Of a stretch of DNA of 64,000 bases, positions 48,810-61,095 are shown one piece after another. The notes beneath the pieces were generated by a model. It was not told the DNA's origin and did not search any database. It saw only the letters and a list, made by a program, of their open reading frames with translations. The position numbers and the translations under genes are program-made. Position 1 is the stretch's first letter; every line of letters starts with the position of its first letter. Source of the DNA: Kluyvera genomosp. 3 (GTDB lineage: Bacteria; Pseudomonadota; Gammaproteobacteria; Enterobacterales; Enterobacteriaceae); the NCBI GenBank assembly GCA_002211745.1, contig CP022114.1, forward strand, positions 2,140,645-2,204,644, written 5' to 3'.

Positions 48810-49094
48810 ATGAAACGCAAAAACGCTTCGTTACTCGGTAATGTGCTCATGGGGTTAGGTTTGGTCGTTATGATCGGCGGTGTAGGTTACTCCATTTTAA
48901 ACCAATTGCCGCAGCTTAACCTGCCTCAGTTTTTTGCGCATGGGGCGATTTTAAGCATCTTCGTTGGCGCTATTCTTTGGCTGACCGGTGCACGTATCGG
49001 CGGGCATGAGCAGGTGAGTGATAAGTACTGGTGGGTTCGTCACTATGATAAACGTTGCCGCCGCGGTGGGGGTACCTCGCACCGTCATAGCTAA
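48810..49094 (+). CDS. ychH: YchH, small stress-related inner membrane protein
   Basis: A 94-residue protein with two hydrophobic helices (LLGNVLMGLGLVVMIGGVGY and a second near GAILSIFVGAILWLTG) and a basic histidine-rich tail. A strong GGAGGTG ribosome site precedes the ATG. It occupies the divergent position next to pth, as in E. coli, where it is linked to stress and biofilm regulation. Confidence 0.9.
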   Translation: MKRKNASLLGNVLMGLGLVVMIGGVGYSILNQLPQLNLPQFFAHGAILSIFVGAILWLTGARIGGHEQVSDKYWWVRHYDKRCRRGGGTSHRHS

Positions 49095-49131
49095 ATCAAG
49101 GGTTCCTGAGAGGAGCCAGTAAACAGATAAT

Positions 49132-49161
49132 AAAGTCCCGGTCGCAAGGCCGGGACTTTTT
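49132..49161. terminator. Bidirectional terminator between ychH and the lysC-like gene
   Basis: A ten-base stem AAAGTCCCGG / CCGGGACTTT with an eight-base loop and a T-run follows the ychH stop and lies 13 bases after the stop of the convergent aspartokinase. Confidence 0.85.
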
Positions 49162-49173
49162 GCTTTTATCGCC

Positions 49174-50538
49174 TTATGACTCGAAAAGCTGGCGATGCAG
49201 GGCCTTGATGGCGCTATCGGCCTCGTCGGCAGGCAGCAGGAAGCACAGGTTATTACTGGATGCGCCGTGGCAGACCATGCGTACCGCGTGTTCTTCAAGC
49301 CAGGCAAAAACATCTTTAAATACGCCGGATGCCTGAGTGAGCTGATTCCCAACCAGCGTGACCAGCGCCAGCCCGGTTTCCACTTCAACTCGACAGCGGG
49401 AAGAGAGCTCGGTAAATAATGACGTGGTTAGCGTATGGTCCTCACCGGAGGTGGCGTGAGTAGAGTCCAGCGCCAGCGCGATGCTGTTTTCAGAAGTGGT
49501 GACCAGGTCGGCGGCGACAGAATGACGCGCTAACAGGGCAAACATCTGGGCTAAGAAGTGGCAGGACGGCTGCGCGTCAAGGCTGTGCAAGCGCAGCAGC
49601 GTTTGCTTACGTCGTACCGCCACCGCGCGATAACGCGGCGGGTTCTCGGTGGTGCTGCACACCAGCGTGCCACCGGCGGCGGTATTTTTACTTGAGCCGA
49701 CAAACACCGGGATGTTTTTGCGCATGGCTGGCAGCAACGTTGCCGGATGGAGCACTTTCGCGCCGTAGGCGGCCATATCGCTGGCCTCGGAAAACGAGAT
49801 ACGATCGATACGTTTGGCGTTCGGCGCGATACGCGGGTCGGTGGTGTAGATTCCCGCCACGTCGGTCCAGATATCAACCCGACCAGCATTCAGCGCTTCG
49901 CCGAGCAGTGAGGCCGTGTAGTCGCTGCCGCCGCGACCCAGGGTCGTGGTATGGCCCTGCGCGTCACGGCCAATAAACCCCTGAGTAATCATAATGGCTT
50001 GTTCCAGGCGCGGGCGCAGATGCGTCTCGGCCAGCGTCGCCAGGGCATTAATATCGGGCGCTGCACAACCGTAGGTGTCGTCCGTGCGAATGACGCTGCG
50101 GGCGTCAAACCAGCTGGCCTCCGCTTCACGCTCACGAAGGACCTCGGTAAACAGCAGGGAAGACATCAGCTCACCGTGGCTGACCAGTTCATCACTCAGC
50201 GCGGCGGATGGCGAAGTGGCCGCCGTTTGCGCCAGGTGACCGATATTGTCGAGGAGATTATCAATTTCCTTGCTGATAACGGTCGGCTGCTTCAGGCGGG
50301 AAATAATATTGTACTGGATAGTACGTAACGTCTCGAGCTTGTCTAATTGCTGACGACTTTCCAGACCTTCAGAAAGCTCGACCAGAAGATTAGTCACGCC
50401 TGCCGAAGCAGAGAGAACGACTAAACGAACGTTGGGATCAGCAAGAACAATGCTGGCACTGCGGTTCATCGCGTCAAAGTCAGCGACGCTGGTGCCGCCA
50501 AATTTGGCAACGATGAAATGTGGATAAATGCGAGTCAT
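49174..50538 (-). CDS. LysC-like monofunctional aspartokinase
   Basis: A 454-residue aspartate kinase of the LysC type: FIVAKFGGTSVADFDAMNRS, the nucleotide loop TLGRGGSDYTASLLGEAL and DVAGIYTTDPRI, then C-terminal ACT-type regulatory segments (VTLVGNQ). It phosphorylates aspartate, the first step towards aspartate semialdehyde. The adjacent dat-ddc genes use that semialdehyde to make diaminobutyrate and 1,3-diaminopropane, so this is probably a dedicated second aspartokinase and not the main lysC. Its leader resembles a shortened lysine riboswitch. The frame is intact. Confidence 0.82.
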   Translation of the reverse strand: MTRIYPHFIVAKFGGTSVADFDAMNRSASIVLADPNVRLVVLSASAGVTNLLVELSEGLESRQQLDKLETLRTIQYNIISRLKQPTVISKEIDNLLDNIGHLAQTAATSPSAALSDELVSHGELMSSLLFTEVLREREAEASWFDARSVIRTDDTYGCAAPDINALATLAETHLRPRLEQAIMITQGFIGRDAQGHTTTLGRGGSDYTASLLGEALNAGRVDIWTDVAGIYTTDPRIAPNAKRIDRISFSEASDMAAYGAKVLHPATLLPAMRKNIPVFVGSSKNTAAGGTLVCSTTENPPRYRAVAVRRKQTLLRLHSLDAQPSCHFLAQMFALLARHSVAADLVTTSENSIALALDSTHATSGEDHTLTTSLFTELSSRCRVEVETGLALVTLVGNQLTQASGVFKDVFAWLEEHAVRMVCHGASSNNLCFLLPADEADSAIKALHRQLFES

Positions 50539-50598
50539 AACAATCTCATATCAGGGCGCCATCATGTAATGGCTAGAAAATTTTCATTCTCGGCATAA

Positions 50599-50722
50599 GG
50601 GAAGCGATCTTCGCCTTACGAAATGTCCGCCCGCGAACATTTCTAATAACAACCCAGGAATCACTCCTGTTGTCGATAACGTGTTTCGCCTGTACGCGTT
50701 ACCGGGTGATGCGCATTAGTTC
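50599..50722 (-). promoter_or_regulatory. Lysine-riboswitch-like (L-box) leader, shortened
   Basis: On the minus strand the leader of the aspartokinase gene can be aligned, from memory, with the E. coli lysC L-box: ATGCGCATCACCCGGTAACG corresponds to the P1/P2 region, CACGTTATCG and ACAACAGG to the segment before P4, then hairpin CAGGAGTGATTCCTG, GGGTTGT and hairpin AAATGTTCGCGGGCGGACATTT followed by CG. In the last two stems both arms differ from E. coli but still pair, which suggests a conserved structure. The long P2a/P3 part appears missing, so lysine binding may be altered or lost. Confidence 0.5.
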
Positions 50723-50739
50723 TTTATTTACAGAGCCTG

Positions 50740-51155
50740 CAAATAAGCGCGCCATAGTAAGTGATTTATTCAGAGGGATCGACTTTTTTATTATATTTCA
50801 TCGCAAACAAGTGAAAAATCATGCTTTAACGACTTAATGCATACATTAATAATGGTAAATTCATGTAAAAGAATAATAAAACCATGAAAAACCGATGGCT
50901 TTCTTTACATCATTCGGATGACAGCTGTATGACGTTTTGTAAGATAAAAAGTAACAAATTCTTATAAAATGAGCATTATGATGTTGCTGTTATGCATTGA
51001 TTTTAAAGGTGAAAAGGACATTTTTCTGCAATGCAAAATAAATGATTGAGTCCAGTGCTAAAACAACATATATTAGCCGCGCTTTTTTACAGGTAATCCT
51101 TATAACCATTTATTCAATCAGGCGTTAATCTACACCTGGTTGTAGGAGTGATATG
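50740..51155. other. Divergent promoter region of the lysC-like gene and dat
   Basis: About 400 bp, very AT-rich, between the riboswitch-like leader and dat. It presumably contains both promoters and a long dat leader. I find no ORF and no clear operator. Confidence 0.4.
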
Positions 51156-52538
51156 ATGACGGATAAAGTCCGTATTGATACTTTAAGTGCTAATTCATTA
51201 CCACAGAGCAATGATACCTTTTTAGCAAGACAGGCTGAGTTTGAATCTAATGTCCGCAGCTATCCGCGTAAACTGCCATTGGCGATTGCCAAAGCGCAGG
51301 GCGTCTGGATTACCGACGTAGAAAATAATCAATATCTTGATTGCCTTGCAGGTGCCGGTACCCTGGCGCTCGGTCACAATCATCCTGAAGTGCTCCAGAG
51401 CATTCAAAGTGTCATCACAAGCGGCTTACCGTTACATACGCTTGACCTTACCACGCCGTTAAAAGATGAATTTTCATCTTATTTACTTTCTTTATTGCCG
51501 GGCCAGGGCAAAGAATATTGCCTGCAGTTCACCGGGCCGTCCGGCGCCGATGCCGTTGAAGCGGCGCTGAAGCTGGCGAAGAAAGTGACCGGCCGTTCCA
51601 GCATTATCAGCTTCTCCGGCGGCTACCACGGGATGACCCATGGCGCGCTCTCCGTGACGGGCAACCTGTCGCCGAAAGAAGCCGTCAGCAACATGATGGC
51701 GGAAGTGCAGTTTATGCCGTATCCGCATCAGTACCGCTGCCCGCTGGGTATTGGCGGTGAAGCTGGCGTGAAAGCATTGACCTACTACTTCGAAAACCTG
51801 ATCAACGACGTTGAAAGCGGCGTGCGTAAACCGGCAGCGGTGATCCTCGAAGCGGTACAGGGCGAGGGCGGTGTAAACCCGGCGCCGGTCGAGTGGCTGC
51901 AGCGCATTCGTAAAGTGACTCAGGAACACGGCATTCTGCTGATCATCGATGAAGTTCAGGCAGGCTTCGCGCGTACCGGTAAGCTGTTCGCCTTCGAACA
52001 CGCCGGTATTGAGCCAGACATCATCGTGATGTCCAAAGCGGTTGGCGGCGGTCTGCCGCTGGCGGTACTGGGCATTAAAAAGCAGTTCGATGCGTGGGCT
52101 CCGGGCCACCATACCGGTACCTTCCGCGGCAACCAGCTGGCGATGGCCACCGGTCTGACAACGCTGAAAATCCTCAAAGACGACAAGATTGCCGATAAAG
52201 TTGCCGCCCAGGGCGAGTGGCTGAAAGGCAAACTGGCCGACCTGCAGAAACGCTACCCGGTGATTGGCCAGGTACGTGGTCTGGGTTTGATGATCGGTAT
52301 TGAAATTGTTAAGCCGAACGAAGCGCAGGATCACATGGGCTGCTACCCAGCCGATGGCGAGCTGTCCGCGCTGCTGCAGAAAAAATGCTTCGAAAACGGG
52401 CTGATTCTGGAGCGTGGCGGCCGTAACGGTTGCGTACTGCGCCTGCTGCCGTCTCTGCTGATCACTAACGCTGAGCTGGAAGTGTTCCTCGATAAATTCG
52501 AAAACGCCCTGCTGGGTGCTGGCGTGAAGCCGGTTTAA
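51156..52538 (+). CDS. dat: Diaminobutyrate--2-oxoglutarate transaminase
   Basis: A class III PLP aminotransferase of 460 aa that makes L-2,4-diaminobutyrate from aspartate semialdehyde and glutamate. Features: [29 protein letters not shown], the [11 protein letters not shown] motif and the cofactor lysine in [15 protein letters not shown] prefer the second of two tandem ATGs, seven bases after AGGAG. It is followed 15 bp later by ddc. The frame is intact. Confidence 0.9.
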   Translation: MTDKVRIDTLSANSLPQSNDTFLARQAEFESNVRSYPRKLPLAIAKAQGVWITDVENNQYLDCLAGAGTLALGHNHPEVLQSIQSVITSGLPLHTLDLTTPLKDEFSSYLLSLLPGQGKEYCLQFTGPSGADAVEAALKLAKKVTGRSSIISFSGGYHGMTHGALSVTGNLSPKEAVSNMMAEVQFMPYPHQYRCPLGIGGEAGVKALTYYFENLINDVESGVRKPAAVILEAVQGEGGVNPAPVEWLQRIRKVTQEHGILLIIDEVQAGFARTGKLFAFEHAGIEPDIIVMSKAVGGGLPLAVLGIKKQFDAWAPGHHTGTFRGNQLAMATGLTTLKILKDDKIADKVAAQGEWLKGKLADLQKRYPVIGQVRGLGLMIGIEIVKPNEAQDHMGCYPADGELSALLQKKCFENGLILERGGRNGCVLRLLPSLLITNAELEVFLDKFENALLGAGVKPV

Positions 52539-52553
52539 ACGGAGTTGGAACGA

Positions 52554-54016
52554 ATGTCAGACGTAAACCCGATTCTGTCCGGCTCGGCGCAAAGTATTGC
52601 CGCCTATCAGGACGCTATCGAGCAGAGTACGAAAGCGGTCGTTGAATGGTTGAAACAGCCTGAGATGTATCAGGGCAAAACCGTTGAACAGCTGCGCGAA
52701 CGTATCAACCTGAACTTTACGTCTCAGGGCCTGGGCAACCAGGCCGCTATTGAGCGTGCGGTTGAATACTTTCTCAAAGACAGCCTGTTGGTTCACCATG
52801 CGCAGTGCGTGGCGCATCTGCACTGCCCGAGCCTGGTGATTAGCCAGGCGGCGGAAGTGCTGATCAACGCCACCAACCAGAGCATGGACTCCTGGGACCA
52901 GAGCCCATCCGCGACTATCATTGAGATCAAACTGATCGAATGGCTGCGTGAGCAGGTTGGTTATGCGGCAGGTGATGCAGGCGTGTTCACCAGCGGCGGT
53001 ACTCAGAGCAACCTGATGGGCCTGATGCTGGCGCGCGACGCTTTCTTTGCGCGTCAGGGGCACTCCATTCAGCAGAATGGTCTGACCGGCGATCTGAGCA
53101 AAATCAAAGTGTTCTGCTCTGAAAGCGCGCATTTCTCCGTGCAGAAGAACATGGCGTTGATGGGGCTGGGCTACCGTTCCGTTACTCAGGTGAAGACCGA
53201 TGCGTTCTCACGGATGGATCTGACTGACCTGAAAGCTAAGCTGGCCCAGGCGCAAGCCAACGGCGAGCAGGTGATGGCGATTGTCGCCACGGCCGGAACG
53301 ACCGATGCGGGTGCAATTGATCCGTTAGCGGATATCGCGGCGCTGGCGGCAGAGCACCAGATCTGGATGCACGTTGATGCGGCATGGGGCGGGCGTTACT
53401 GCTGTCTGAGAAGTATCGTCACTTCCTGAACGGCCTTGAGCTGGCGGATTCCGTCACCCTGGACTTCCATAAGCAGTTCTTCCAGACCATCAGCTGCGGC
53501 GCGTTCCTGTTAAAAGACGCGCGTCACTATGAGTTGATGCGCTATCAGGCGGCGTACCTGAACTCTGATTTCGATGAAGAACACGGCGTACCGAACCTGG
53601 TATCGAAGTCGCTGCAGACCACGCGTCGTTTTGACGCACTGAAGCTGTGGATGGGCCTCGAAGCGCTGGGCAAAAAGCAGTATGCCGAAATCATTGATAA
53701 CGGCGTGACGCTGGCGCGCGATGTGGCTGAGTTTGTCAAAACCCAGCCGCATCTGGAACTGGTGATGGAGCCGCAGCTGGCAAGCGTGCTGTTCCGCTTC
53801 CGTCCGGCAAGCGACGATATGGCGTTTGTTGCACTGCTCAACCAGCGTATCGGCGACGTGCTGCTGGCTTCCGGTAGCGCCAACGTCGGCGTCACCGAAG
53901 CGGATGGCGTCACCTGCCTGAAGCTGACGCTGCTGAACCCGACCGTGTGCCTGGAGGATGTGAAAGTCCTGCTGGCGAGCGTGAAGGCGACGGCTGAGCA
54001 ACTGCTGAAAGCTTAA
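52554..54016 (+). CDS. ddc: L-2,4-diaminobutyrate decarboxylase
   Basis: A group II PLP decarboxylase of about 488 aa producing 1,3-diaminopropane, a polyamine precursor. Motifs: GVFTSGGTQSNLMGLM, the HVDAAWGG segment and the cofactor lysine in TLDFHKQFFQ. The ATG at 52554 follows GGAG; an in-frame TTG nine bases earlier is less likely. One G is lost near 53392, within the codons after HVDAAWGG, splitting the reading. It forms an operon with dat and ends at a strong terminator. Confidence 0.9.
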
Positions 54017-54032
54017 GTCATCACGTTGCGAT

Positions 54033-54063
54033 AAAAATGGCTCCCGCGGGAGCCATTTTTTTT
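54033..54063. terminator. Rho-independent terminator of dat-ddc
   Basis: A palindrome AAAATGGCTCCCGC / GCGGGAGCCATTTT followed by a run of eight T, 16 bases after the ddc stop. It may also stop dauA transcription from the other side. Confidence 0.9.
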
Positions 54064-54093
54064 ACCTGTAGCGCTTCGACTATTCGCGGTGGG

Positions 54094-55775
54094 TTAGATG
54101 ACGTCTGCCAGCGCCGCGTCTTTATTCGGGAAGAAGGCCAGACGCCCTGGAATTGGCTGAATTCCGGCACGCGCCATGGTGCGCAGCGGCTGGAACTCGA
54201 GGTTAGAAACGCGCAGTTCGCAGCCGTCAGGCAGTTTTTTGACAAAGCGCTGGAAGGCATCCAGACCACCGGCATCCAGTACCGGCACTGCATCCCATTT
54301 CAGCACCACAATTCGCTTACCCGCAATCCGCGACTCCAGGTCGGTAAACAACCCTTCGGCGGCGGCAAAGAACAGCGGGCCAATCACCCGCAGCACCAGC
54401 ACATCATCCGGGACGGTCACGTTGACCGCAGACAGTCGCGTCATGCGTGCAATGCGGCGCATAAACAGCAACGAAGCCAGCACGATGCCTACGCTAATGG
54501 CGATAACCATATCGAACAGCACGGTCAGCGACATACAGATAAGCATCACGATAATGTCGTCTTTCGGCGCTTTACGCAGCAGATACACCACTTTGTGCGC
54601 CTCGCTCATGTTCCATGCCACCATCAGCAGCAGCGCAGCCATTGCTGACAGCGGCAGCCAGGAGAGCACGGGCGCGAGGATCAGCAGCGCCAGAATGACC
54701 AGAATGGCGTGGATCACCGCAGAAACCGGAGAGGTGGCTCCGGCGCGAACGTTGGCCGCCGAGCGGGCAATCGCGGCTGTGGCGGTAATCCCACCGAAGA
54801 ACGGCGCCACAATGTTACCCAGACCCTGGCCGATCAGTTCGCTGTTAGCTTTATGTTTGGTTCCGGTCATGCCGTCAAGCACCACCGCGCACAGCAGCGA
54901 TTCAATCGCGCCGAGCATCGCCATGGAGAACGCGGCGGGCAGCAGCGCGTGCAGCGATTCCCAGCTCAGGGTGAAACTGGAGCCCGGCAGATCCCACGGC
55001 AGAACAAACTGCGGCAGCAGCTGCGGAATCCCGTTGCCCTGGGTACCGTCGGCCAGAATATAGTGGAACTGGGAGCCAATAGTGGCAACGTGGCCGCCGA
55101 GCAGGTTGACAATCAGCATCACAAAGCAGCCGGCAATCAACGCGGGCAGATGGCCCGGCAGGCGCAGCCCAAGGCGCGGCCAGAGAATCAGCATGCCGAG
55201 AGTGACAATACCAATCGCGGCATCACCAAAGTTAATGGTCGGCAGCGCCATCGCCAGCGCGCCCACTTTCTGTAAATAGTGTTCAGGGACATGCGCCATC
55301 TGCAGACCGAGAAAATCCTTAATCTGCATAGTCCCGATGGTAATACCGATCCCCGAGGTAAAACCGAGGGTCACCGACAGCGGAATGTATTCAATCAGGC
55401 GACCAAAACGGGCCAGGCCAAAGAGGATTAAAAACAGTCCCGAAAGCAGGGTGGCGACCAACAGGCCAGCCAGACCAAACTGCTGAGATACCGGGTAGAG
55501 TATGACCACAAAGGCGGCGGTTGGCCCGGAAACGCTGAAGCGCGAGCCCCGGTCAGCGCGATAACGATCCCCGCGACGGCGGAGGTGTACAGGCCGTACT
55601 GCGGCGCGACGCCACTACCAATTGCCAGCGCCATCGCCAGCGGAATGGCGATAATACCGACGGTGATCCCGGCGATAAGGTCTCGCATAAAGCGGGCCGA
55701 GGTGTACTTCTCCTTCCAGCAGGCGTCAATAAGCGCGCGGAAAGGCATCACTTGGGGAGAGAGTAATTTATTCAC
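54094..55775 (-). CDS. dauA: DauA, SulP-family C4-dicarboxylate transporter
   Basis: An inner membrane transporter (formerly YchM) for succinate and other C4-dicarboxylates. The SulP core is seen as [20 protein letters not shown], then [11 protein letters not shown], and the C-terminal STAS domain as [18 protein letters not shown]. The start is a GTG at 55775. One G is lost near 55540, in the [13 protein letters not shown] segment; repair gives about 561 aa. It sits between ddc and prs. Confidence 0.9.
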
Positions 55776-55860
55776 AATACTGTTTCATCCATGAGCGCAT
55801 CATCTGTCACGTGAATGGCAGTGAAGTTGGCATAAATCATACAAATAAACTATACAGACA

Positions 55861-55886
55861 AAAAAACCCGCCGCAGCGGGTTTTTT
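55861..55886. terminator. Terminator of prs
   Basis: A stem AAAAAACCCGC / GCGGGTTTTTT with a four-base loop, 12 bases after the prs stop on the minus strand, followed by T. Confidence 0.9.
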
Positions 55887-55898
55887 AACCAAATCCGA

Positions 55899-56915
<1,017 letters not shown>

Positions 56916-57051
56916 TCATCCAGGCGGTGTATTAAAGAGCGCGATGCAACGTCTGGAACAGGGTGACGTTGTCACCGGAGCTCAGTTTGCCCGGCAGGGT
57001 TACTCATCACCATTCTTCTTTCGTCAGCAGAACTGACGGAAACCGAATGAT

Positions 57052-57902
57052 TCAGAGCAGGGCTTGCTTCAATGGTGAGAGGTTGACACCTTTCGCCACA
57101 AAGCCTTGCAACCATTCCGGGGCTTGCTCAAGCACCTGGCGGGCAGCGAGTTCCGTGTCGAATTCAGCAAAGACACAGGCTCCTGTTCCAGTCAGGCGCG
57201 ACGGCGCGTATTCTAACAGCCAGGAAAGCACATCATCAACCTCGCGAAAACGTTTTCTTGCGATAACCTCGCAATCATTGCCGAATTCACAATTTAATAA
57301 CGTTTCTATTGACCTGACCGGGGTATTTCGTGGCAGTTCCGGATCGCGAAAAATGATCGGCGTCGGGATGCTGACGCCCGGATGGGCCACCAGGTACCAT
57401 TTTTCCGCCACGTCGACCTGCGTGAGCACTTCGCCAACGCCTTCGGCAAACGCGGCGTGGCCGCGAACAAACACCGGCACGTCGGCGCCCAGCGTCAGTC
57501 CGAGCGTCGCCAGCTCATCTTCCGGGAGCCCACACTGCCAGAGATGATTCAGCGCGACCAGCACGGTGGCCGCGTTTGACGAACCGCCACCAAGGCCGCC
57601 GCCCATGGGAAGGCGCTTCTCAATGCTGATATCGGCGCCGCTGCCTGCGGGCAAACGACCCGTTTCCGCTGCGGCTTTCATCAAAAGATGTGCAGCGCGG
57701 ATAATCAGGTTCTCTTCATCCGGCACGCCTGCGACTGGGGTGAGCAGCCGCAGCTGCCCGTCGGTGCGTGGCGTAATCGTCAGCGTGTCGCCGTAGTCGA
57801 GAAACTGAAACAGCGTCTGCAGCGTGTGATAGCCATCAGGCGCTGGCCGGTGATGTACAAAAACAGGTTCAGCTTTGCGGGAGAGGGCCAGGTGGTCGTC
57901 AT
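57052..57902 (-). CDS. ispE: 4-diphosphocytidyl-2-C-methyl-D-erythritol kinase
   Basis: A GHMP kinase of the MEP isoprenoid pathway. Motifs: [15 protein letters not shown] with the catalytic lysine, and the ATP loop [18 protein letters not shown]. The ATG at 57902 overlaps the lolB stop. One C is lost near 57843 in the QRPDGYH segment, so the intact reading begins only at about residue 60; repaired length is about 283 aa. This gene is essential in E. coli, so the break is almost surely a sequence error. Confidence 0.92.
57246..57257. promoter_or_regulatory. PurR operator for prs (inside ispE)
   Basis: GAAAACGTTTTC is a perfect PurR-type palindrome, and its context (CGCAAGAAAACGTTTTCGCG on the minus strand) matches the E. 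coli prs operator as I remember it. It lies 400 bp upstream of prs within the ispE coding region, upstream of the prs leader. Confidence 0.6.
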
Positions 57903-58516
57903 TTGGCGATCCAGTTATCCATTTTCAGCTTGATGCGCTGGGACCCTTCGGTCAGTTCCATATTCGACGGCAGCGCTGGCTGGGTTTTGCTGTCGTACCC
58001 GCTGTACACCACTTTCCAGGTCTTGCCGTTTTGGGTGTAGTTGAGTTCACTCAGGCGATACTGGTCGTCGAGCTTATAGTCGGTGGCGTCGCCCGGCAGG
58101 CCGAGGATCCACTGGCGCAGGCTGTTAAGCGGAATCGGCATGCCGGTCAGCTTGCCAATCATCTCTTCGCCGTCGGTGGCGGTATAGCGCTGGCCTTTGT
58201 TATCGGTCAGCTGCGCGACGCCCGGCTTGCCAATCAGCTCCATCTCGGTGCTGCCTAGCGGGTTAGTCAGTAATAGGCGGTAGTTGTCCTGGCCGGTTTG
58301 CTGCCAGAAGAAGCGGGCATAGACTTTTTGCTGGTCCGACAGATAGGCAAACGCGCCGCGCGTCTGGTACTGGCTCAGCTGGCGCACTTCCTGCTGGTGC
58401 TGTTGCCACTGCGGTGAGGTCGGGCTTTTGCCGGGGCCTTTCGGCGCATTAACGGTACAGGCGGTAAGAACCAGAGCTGCTAAAGGCAGCAGGCGAATCA
58501 GGCGAGGCAGGGCCAT
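57899..58516 (-). CDS. lolB: LolB, outer-membrane lipoprotein receptor
   Basis: Receives lipoproteins from LolA and inserts them in the outer membrane. A 205-residue lipoprotein with signal [20 protein letters not shown] (lipobox LTAC) and the family segments [20 protein letters not shown] and [18 protein letters not shown]. It diverges from hemA and overlaps ispE by four bases. The frame is intact. Confidence 0.95.
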   Translation of the reverse strand: MALPRLIRLLPLAALVLTACTVNAPKGPGKSPTSPQWQQHQQEVRQLSQYQTRGAFAYLSDQQKVYARFFWQQTGQDNYRLLLTNPLGSTEMELIGKPGVAQLTDNKGQRYTATDGEEMIGKLTGMPIPLNSLRQWILGLPGDATDYKLDDQYRLSELNYTQNGKTWKVVYSGYDSKTQPALPSNMELTEGSQRIKLKMDNWIAK

Positions 58517-58722
58517 GATGACAATCCTTGATGTGCGTTGCGATTATAACGCTTAATGCTAGCGTCGCCGATGGGCAGCGTCTACGCTCAAGTTGTCTTA
58601 AATCATAAAATTAACCCGTAATACCTATTACTCCAAAAGGGGGCCGTCCCTTTTATTGATCTCGCGCATCCTGTATGATGCGCTCAGACTAACCTTATCA
58701 ACGCTGGTACTACTCCCGCACA

Positions 58723-59977
58723 ATGACCCTTTTAGCACTTGGCATTAACCACAAGACAGCCCCGGTAGCGCTGCGAGAACGCGTCACGTTTTCGCCAGAT
58801 ACGCTTGACCAGGCGCTGGAGAGCCTGCTGGCTCAGCCAATGGTGCAGGGGGAGTGGTCCTGTCGACCTGTAACCGTACCGAACTTTATCTCAGCGTCGA
58901 AGAGCAGGATAACCTGCACGACGCCATCGTCCGCTGGTTGTGTGAATACCACGGGCTGAATGAAGACGATCTGCGCCAGAGCCTGTACTGGCACCAGGAT
59001 AACGACGCCGTCAGCCACCTGATGCGCGTTGCCAGCGGCCTCGATTCGCTGGTGCTTGGCGAGCCGCAGATTTTAGGTCAGGTCAAAAAAGCGTTTGCCG
59101 ATTCCAGCCGCGGCCATCTGCACGCCAGCGAGCTGGAACGTATGTTCCAGAAATCGTTCTCCGTTGCCAAGCGCGTGCGTACCGAAACCGACATCGGCGC
59201 CAGTGCTGTGTCGGTGGCGTTTGCCGCCTGTACCCTGGCGCGACAGATTTTCGAATCCCTCTCGACGGTCACCGTGCTGCTGGTTGGCGCGGGGAAACCA
59301 TCGAGCTGGTGGCGCGCCATTTGCGCGAACATCACGTGAAAAAAATGGTCATCGCCAACCGCACCCGCGAACGCGCGCAGCTGTTGGCCGATGAAGTGGG
59401 CGCGGAAGTCATTGCGCTCAGCGACGTTGACGAGCGCCTGAAAGAGGCCGATATCATTATCAGCTCCACCGCCAGCCCGCTGCCGATTATCGGTAAAGGC
59501 ATGGTGGAGCGCGCGCTGAAGGCGCGTCGCAATCAACCGATGTTGCTGGTGGATATCGCCGTACCGCGCGACGTAGAGCCGGAGGTGGGGAAACTCGCTA
59601 ACGCCTATCTCTACAGCGTGGACGATCTGCAAAACATTATTCAGCATAACCTCGCGCAGCGTAAGGCCGCCGCAGTGCAGGCTGAAACCATCGTTGAGCA
59701 GGAAACCAGCGAGTTTATGGCCTGGCTGCGCGCGCAAAGCGCCAGCGAAATCATCCGTGATTATCGCTCCCAGGCGGAAACGGCGCGTGAAGAACTCACC
59801 GCTAAGGCGATGGCCGCGCTCGAACAGGGCGGCGATCCGCAGGTCATCATGCAGGATCTGGCGCGGAAATTAACCAATCGCCTGATCCACGCGCCAACCA
59901 AATCTCTTCAGCAGGCTGCCCGTGACGGGGATGACGAACGCCTGCATATTCTGCGCAACAGCCTCGGGCTGGAGTAG
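58723..59977 (+). CDS. hemA: Glutamyl-tRNA reductase
   Basis: First committed enzyme of tetrapyrrole synthesis. Motifs: [19 protein letters not shown], the catalytic cysteine in [31 protein letters not shown] and the NADPH-binding [17 protein letters not shown] after repair. Two lost bases (near 58851, immediately before the STCNRTE motif, and near 59297 in the Rossmann motif) split it; repaired length is about 418 aa. It is the first gene of hemA-prfA-prmC, diverging from lolB. Confidence 0.93.
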
Positions 59978-60012
59978 CACAACTCTATTTATAACAAGGT
60001 GCATTTACGCCA

Positions 60013-61095
60013 ATGAAGCCTTCTATTGTTGCTAAACTGGAAGCTCTCTACGAGCGCCATGAGGAAGTTCAGGCGCTGCTTGGAGACGCAGCAACTATTG
60101 CCGATCAGGACCGTTTCCGTGCGTTGTCCCGCGAATACGCACAGTTGGGCGATGTGGCCCGCTGCTACACCGACTGGCGTCAGGTTCAGGAAGATATCGA
60201 AACCGCGCAGATGATGCTCGACGACCCGGAAATGCGCGAAATGGCGCAGGAAGAACTGCAGGAAGCCAAAGCTAAAGAAGAACAGCTGGAACAACAGCTG
60301 CAGGTGCTGTTGCTGCCGCGTGACCCGGACGACGAACGTAATGCCTTCATCGAAGTGCGCGCCGGGACCGGCGGTGATGAAGCAGCGCTGTTTGCCGGCG
60401 ACCTGTTCCGTATGTATACCCGCTATGCTGAATCACGCCGCTGGCGCGTTGAGATCATGAGCGCCAGCGAAGGCGAGCACGGCGGTTTTAAAGAAGTGAT
60501 CGCCAAAATCAGCGGTGAAGGCGTGTATGGCCGTCTGAAGTTTGAATCCGGTGGTCATCGCGTGCAGCGCGTACCGGCCACCGAATCTCAGGGACGTATC
60601 CACACCTCCGCCTGTACCGTCGCGGTGCTGCCAGAGGTGCCGGAAGCCGAACTGCCGGACATCAACCCGGCAGACCTGCGTATTGACACCTTCCGCTCCT
60701 CCGGCGCGGGCGGTCAGCACGTCAACACCACCGACTCCGCGATCCGTATTACCCACTTGCCCACCGGTATTGTGGTGGAGTGTCAGGACGAACGTTCGCA
60801 GCACAAAAACAAAGCCAAGGCGATGTCGGTGCTGGGCTCGCGTATCCGTGCGGCGGAAATTGCCCGTCGTCAGCAGGCGGAAGCCTCCGAACGCCGTAAC
60901 CTGCTGGGCAGCGGCGATCGCAGCGACCGTAACCGCACCTATAACTTCCCGCAGGGGCGCGTTACCGACCACCGCATCAACCTGACGCTCTATCGTCTGG
61001 ACGAGGTGATGGAAGGTAAGCTCGATATGCTGATCGAGCCTATCGTGCAGGAATATCAGGCTGACCAGCTGGCTGCGCTGTCCGAGCAGGAATGA
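60013..61095 (+). CDS. prfA: Peptide chain release factor 1
   Basis: Releases peptides at UAA and UAG codons. The 360-residue protein has the GGQ motif ([16 protein letters not shown]) and a PAT-type anticodon loop, here VPATESQGR. It follows hemA by 35 bp. The frame is intact. Confidence 0.97.
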   Translation: MKPSIVAKLEALYERHEEVQALLGDAATIADQDRFRALSREYAQLGDVARCYTDWRQVQEDIETAQMMLDDPEMREMAQEELQEAKAKEEQLEQQLQVLLLPRDPDDERNAFIEVRAGTGGDEAALFAGDLFRMYTRYAESRRWRVEIMSASEGEHGGFKEVIAKISGEGVYGRLKFESGGHRVQRVPATESQGRIHTSACTVAVLPEVPEAELPDINPADLRIDTFRSSGAGGQHVNTTDSAIRITHLPTGIVVECQDERSQHKNKAKAMSVLGSRIRAAEIARRQQAEASERRNLLGSGDRSDRNRTYNFPQGRVTDHRINLTLYRLDEVMEGKLDMLIEPIVQEYQADQLAALSEQE

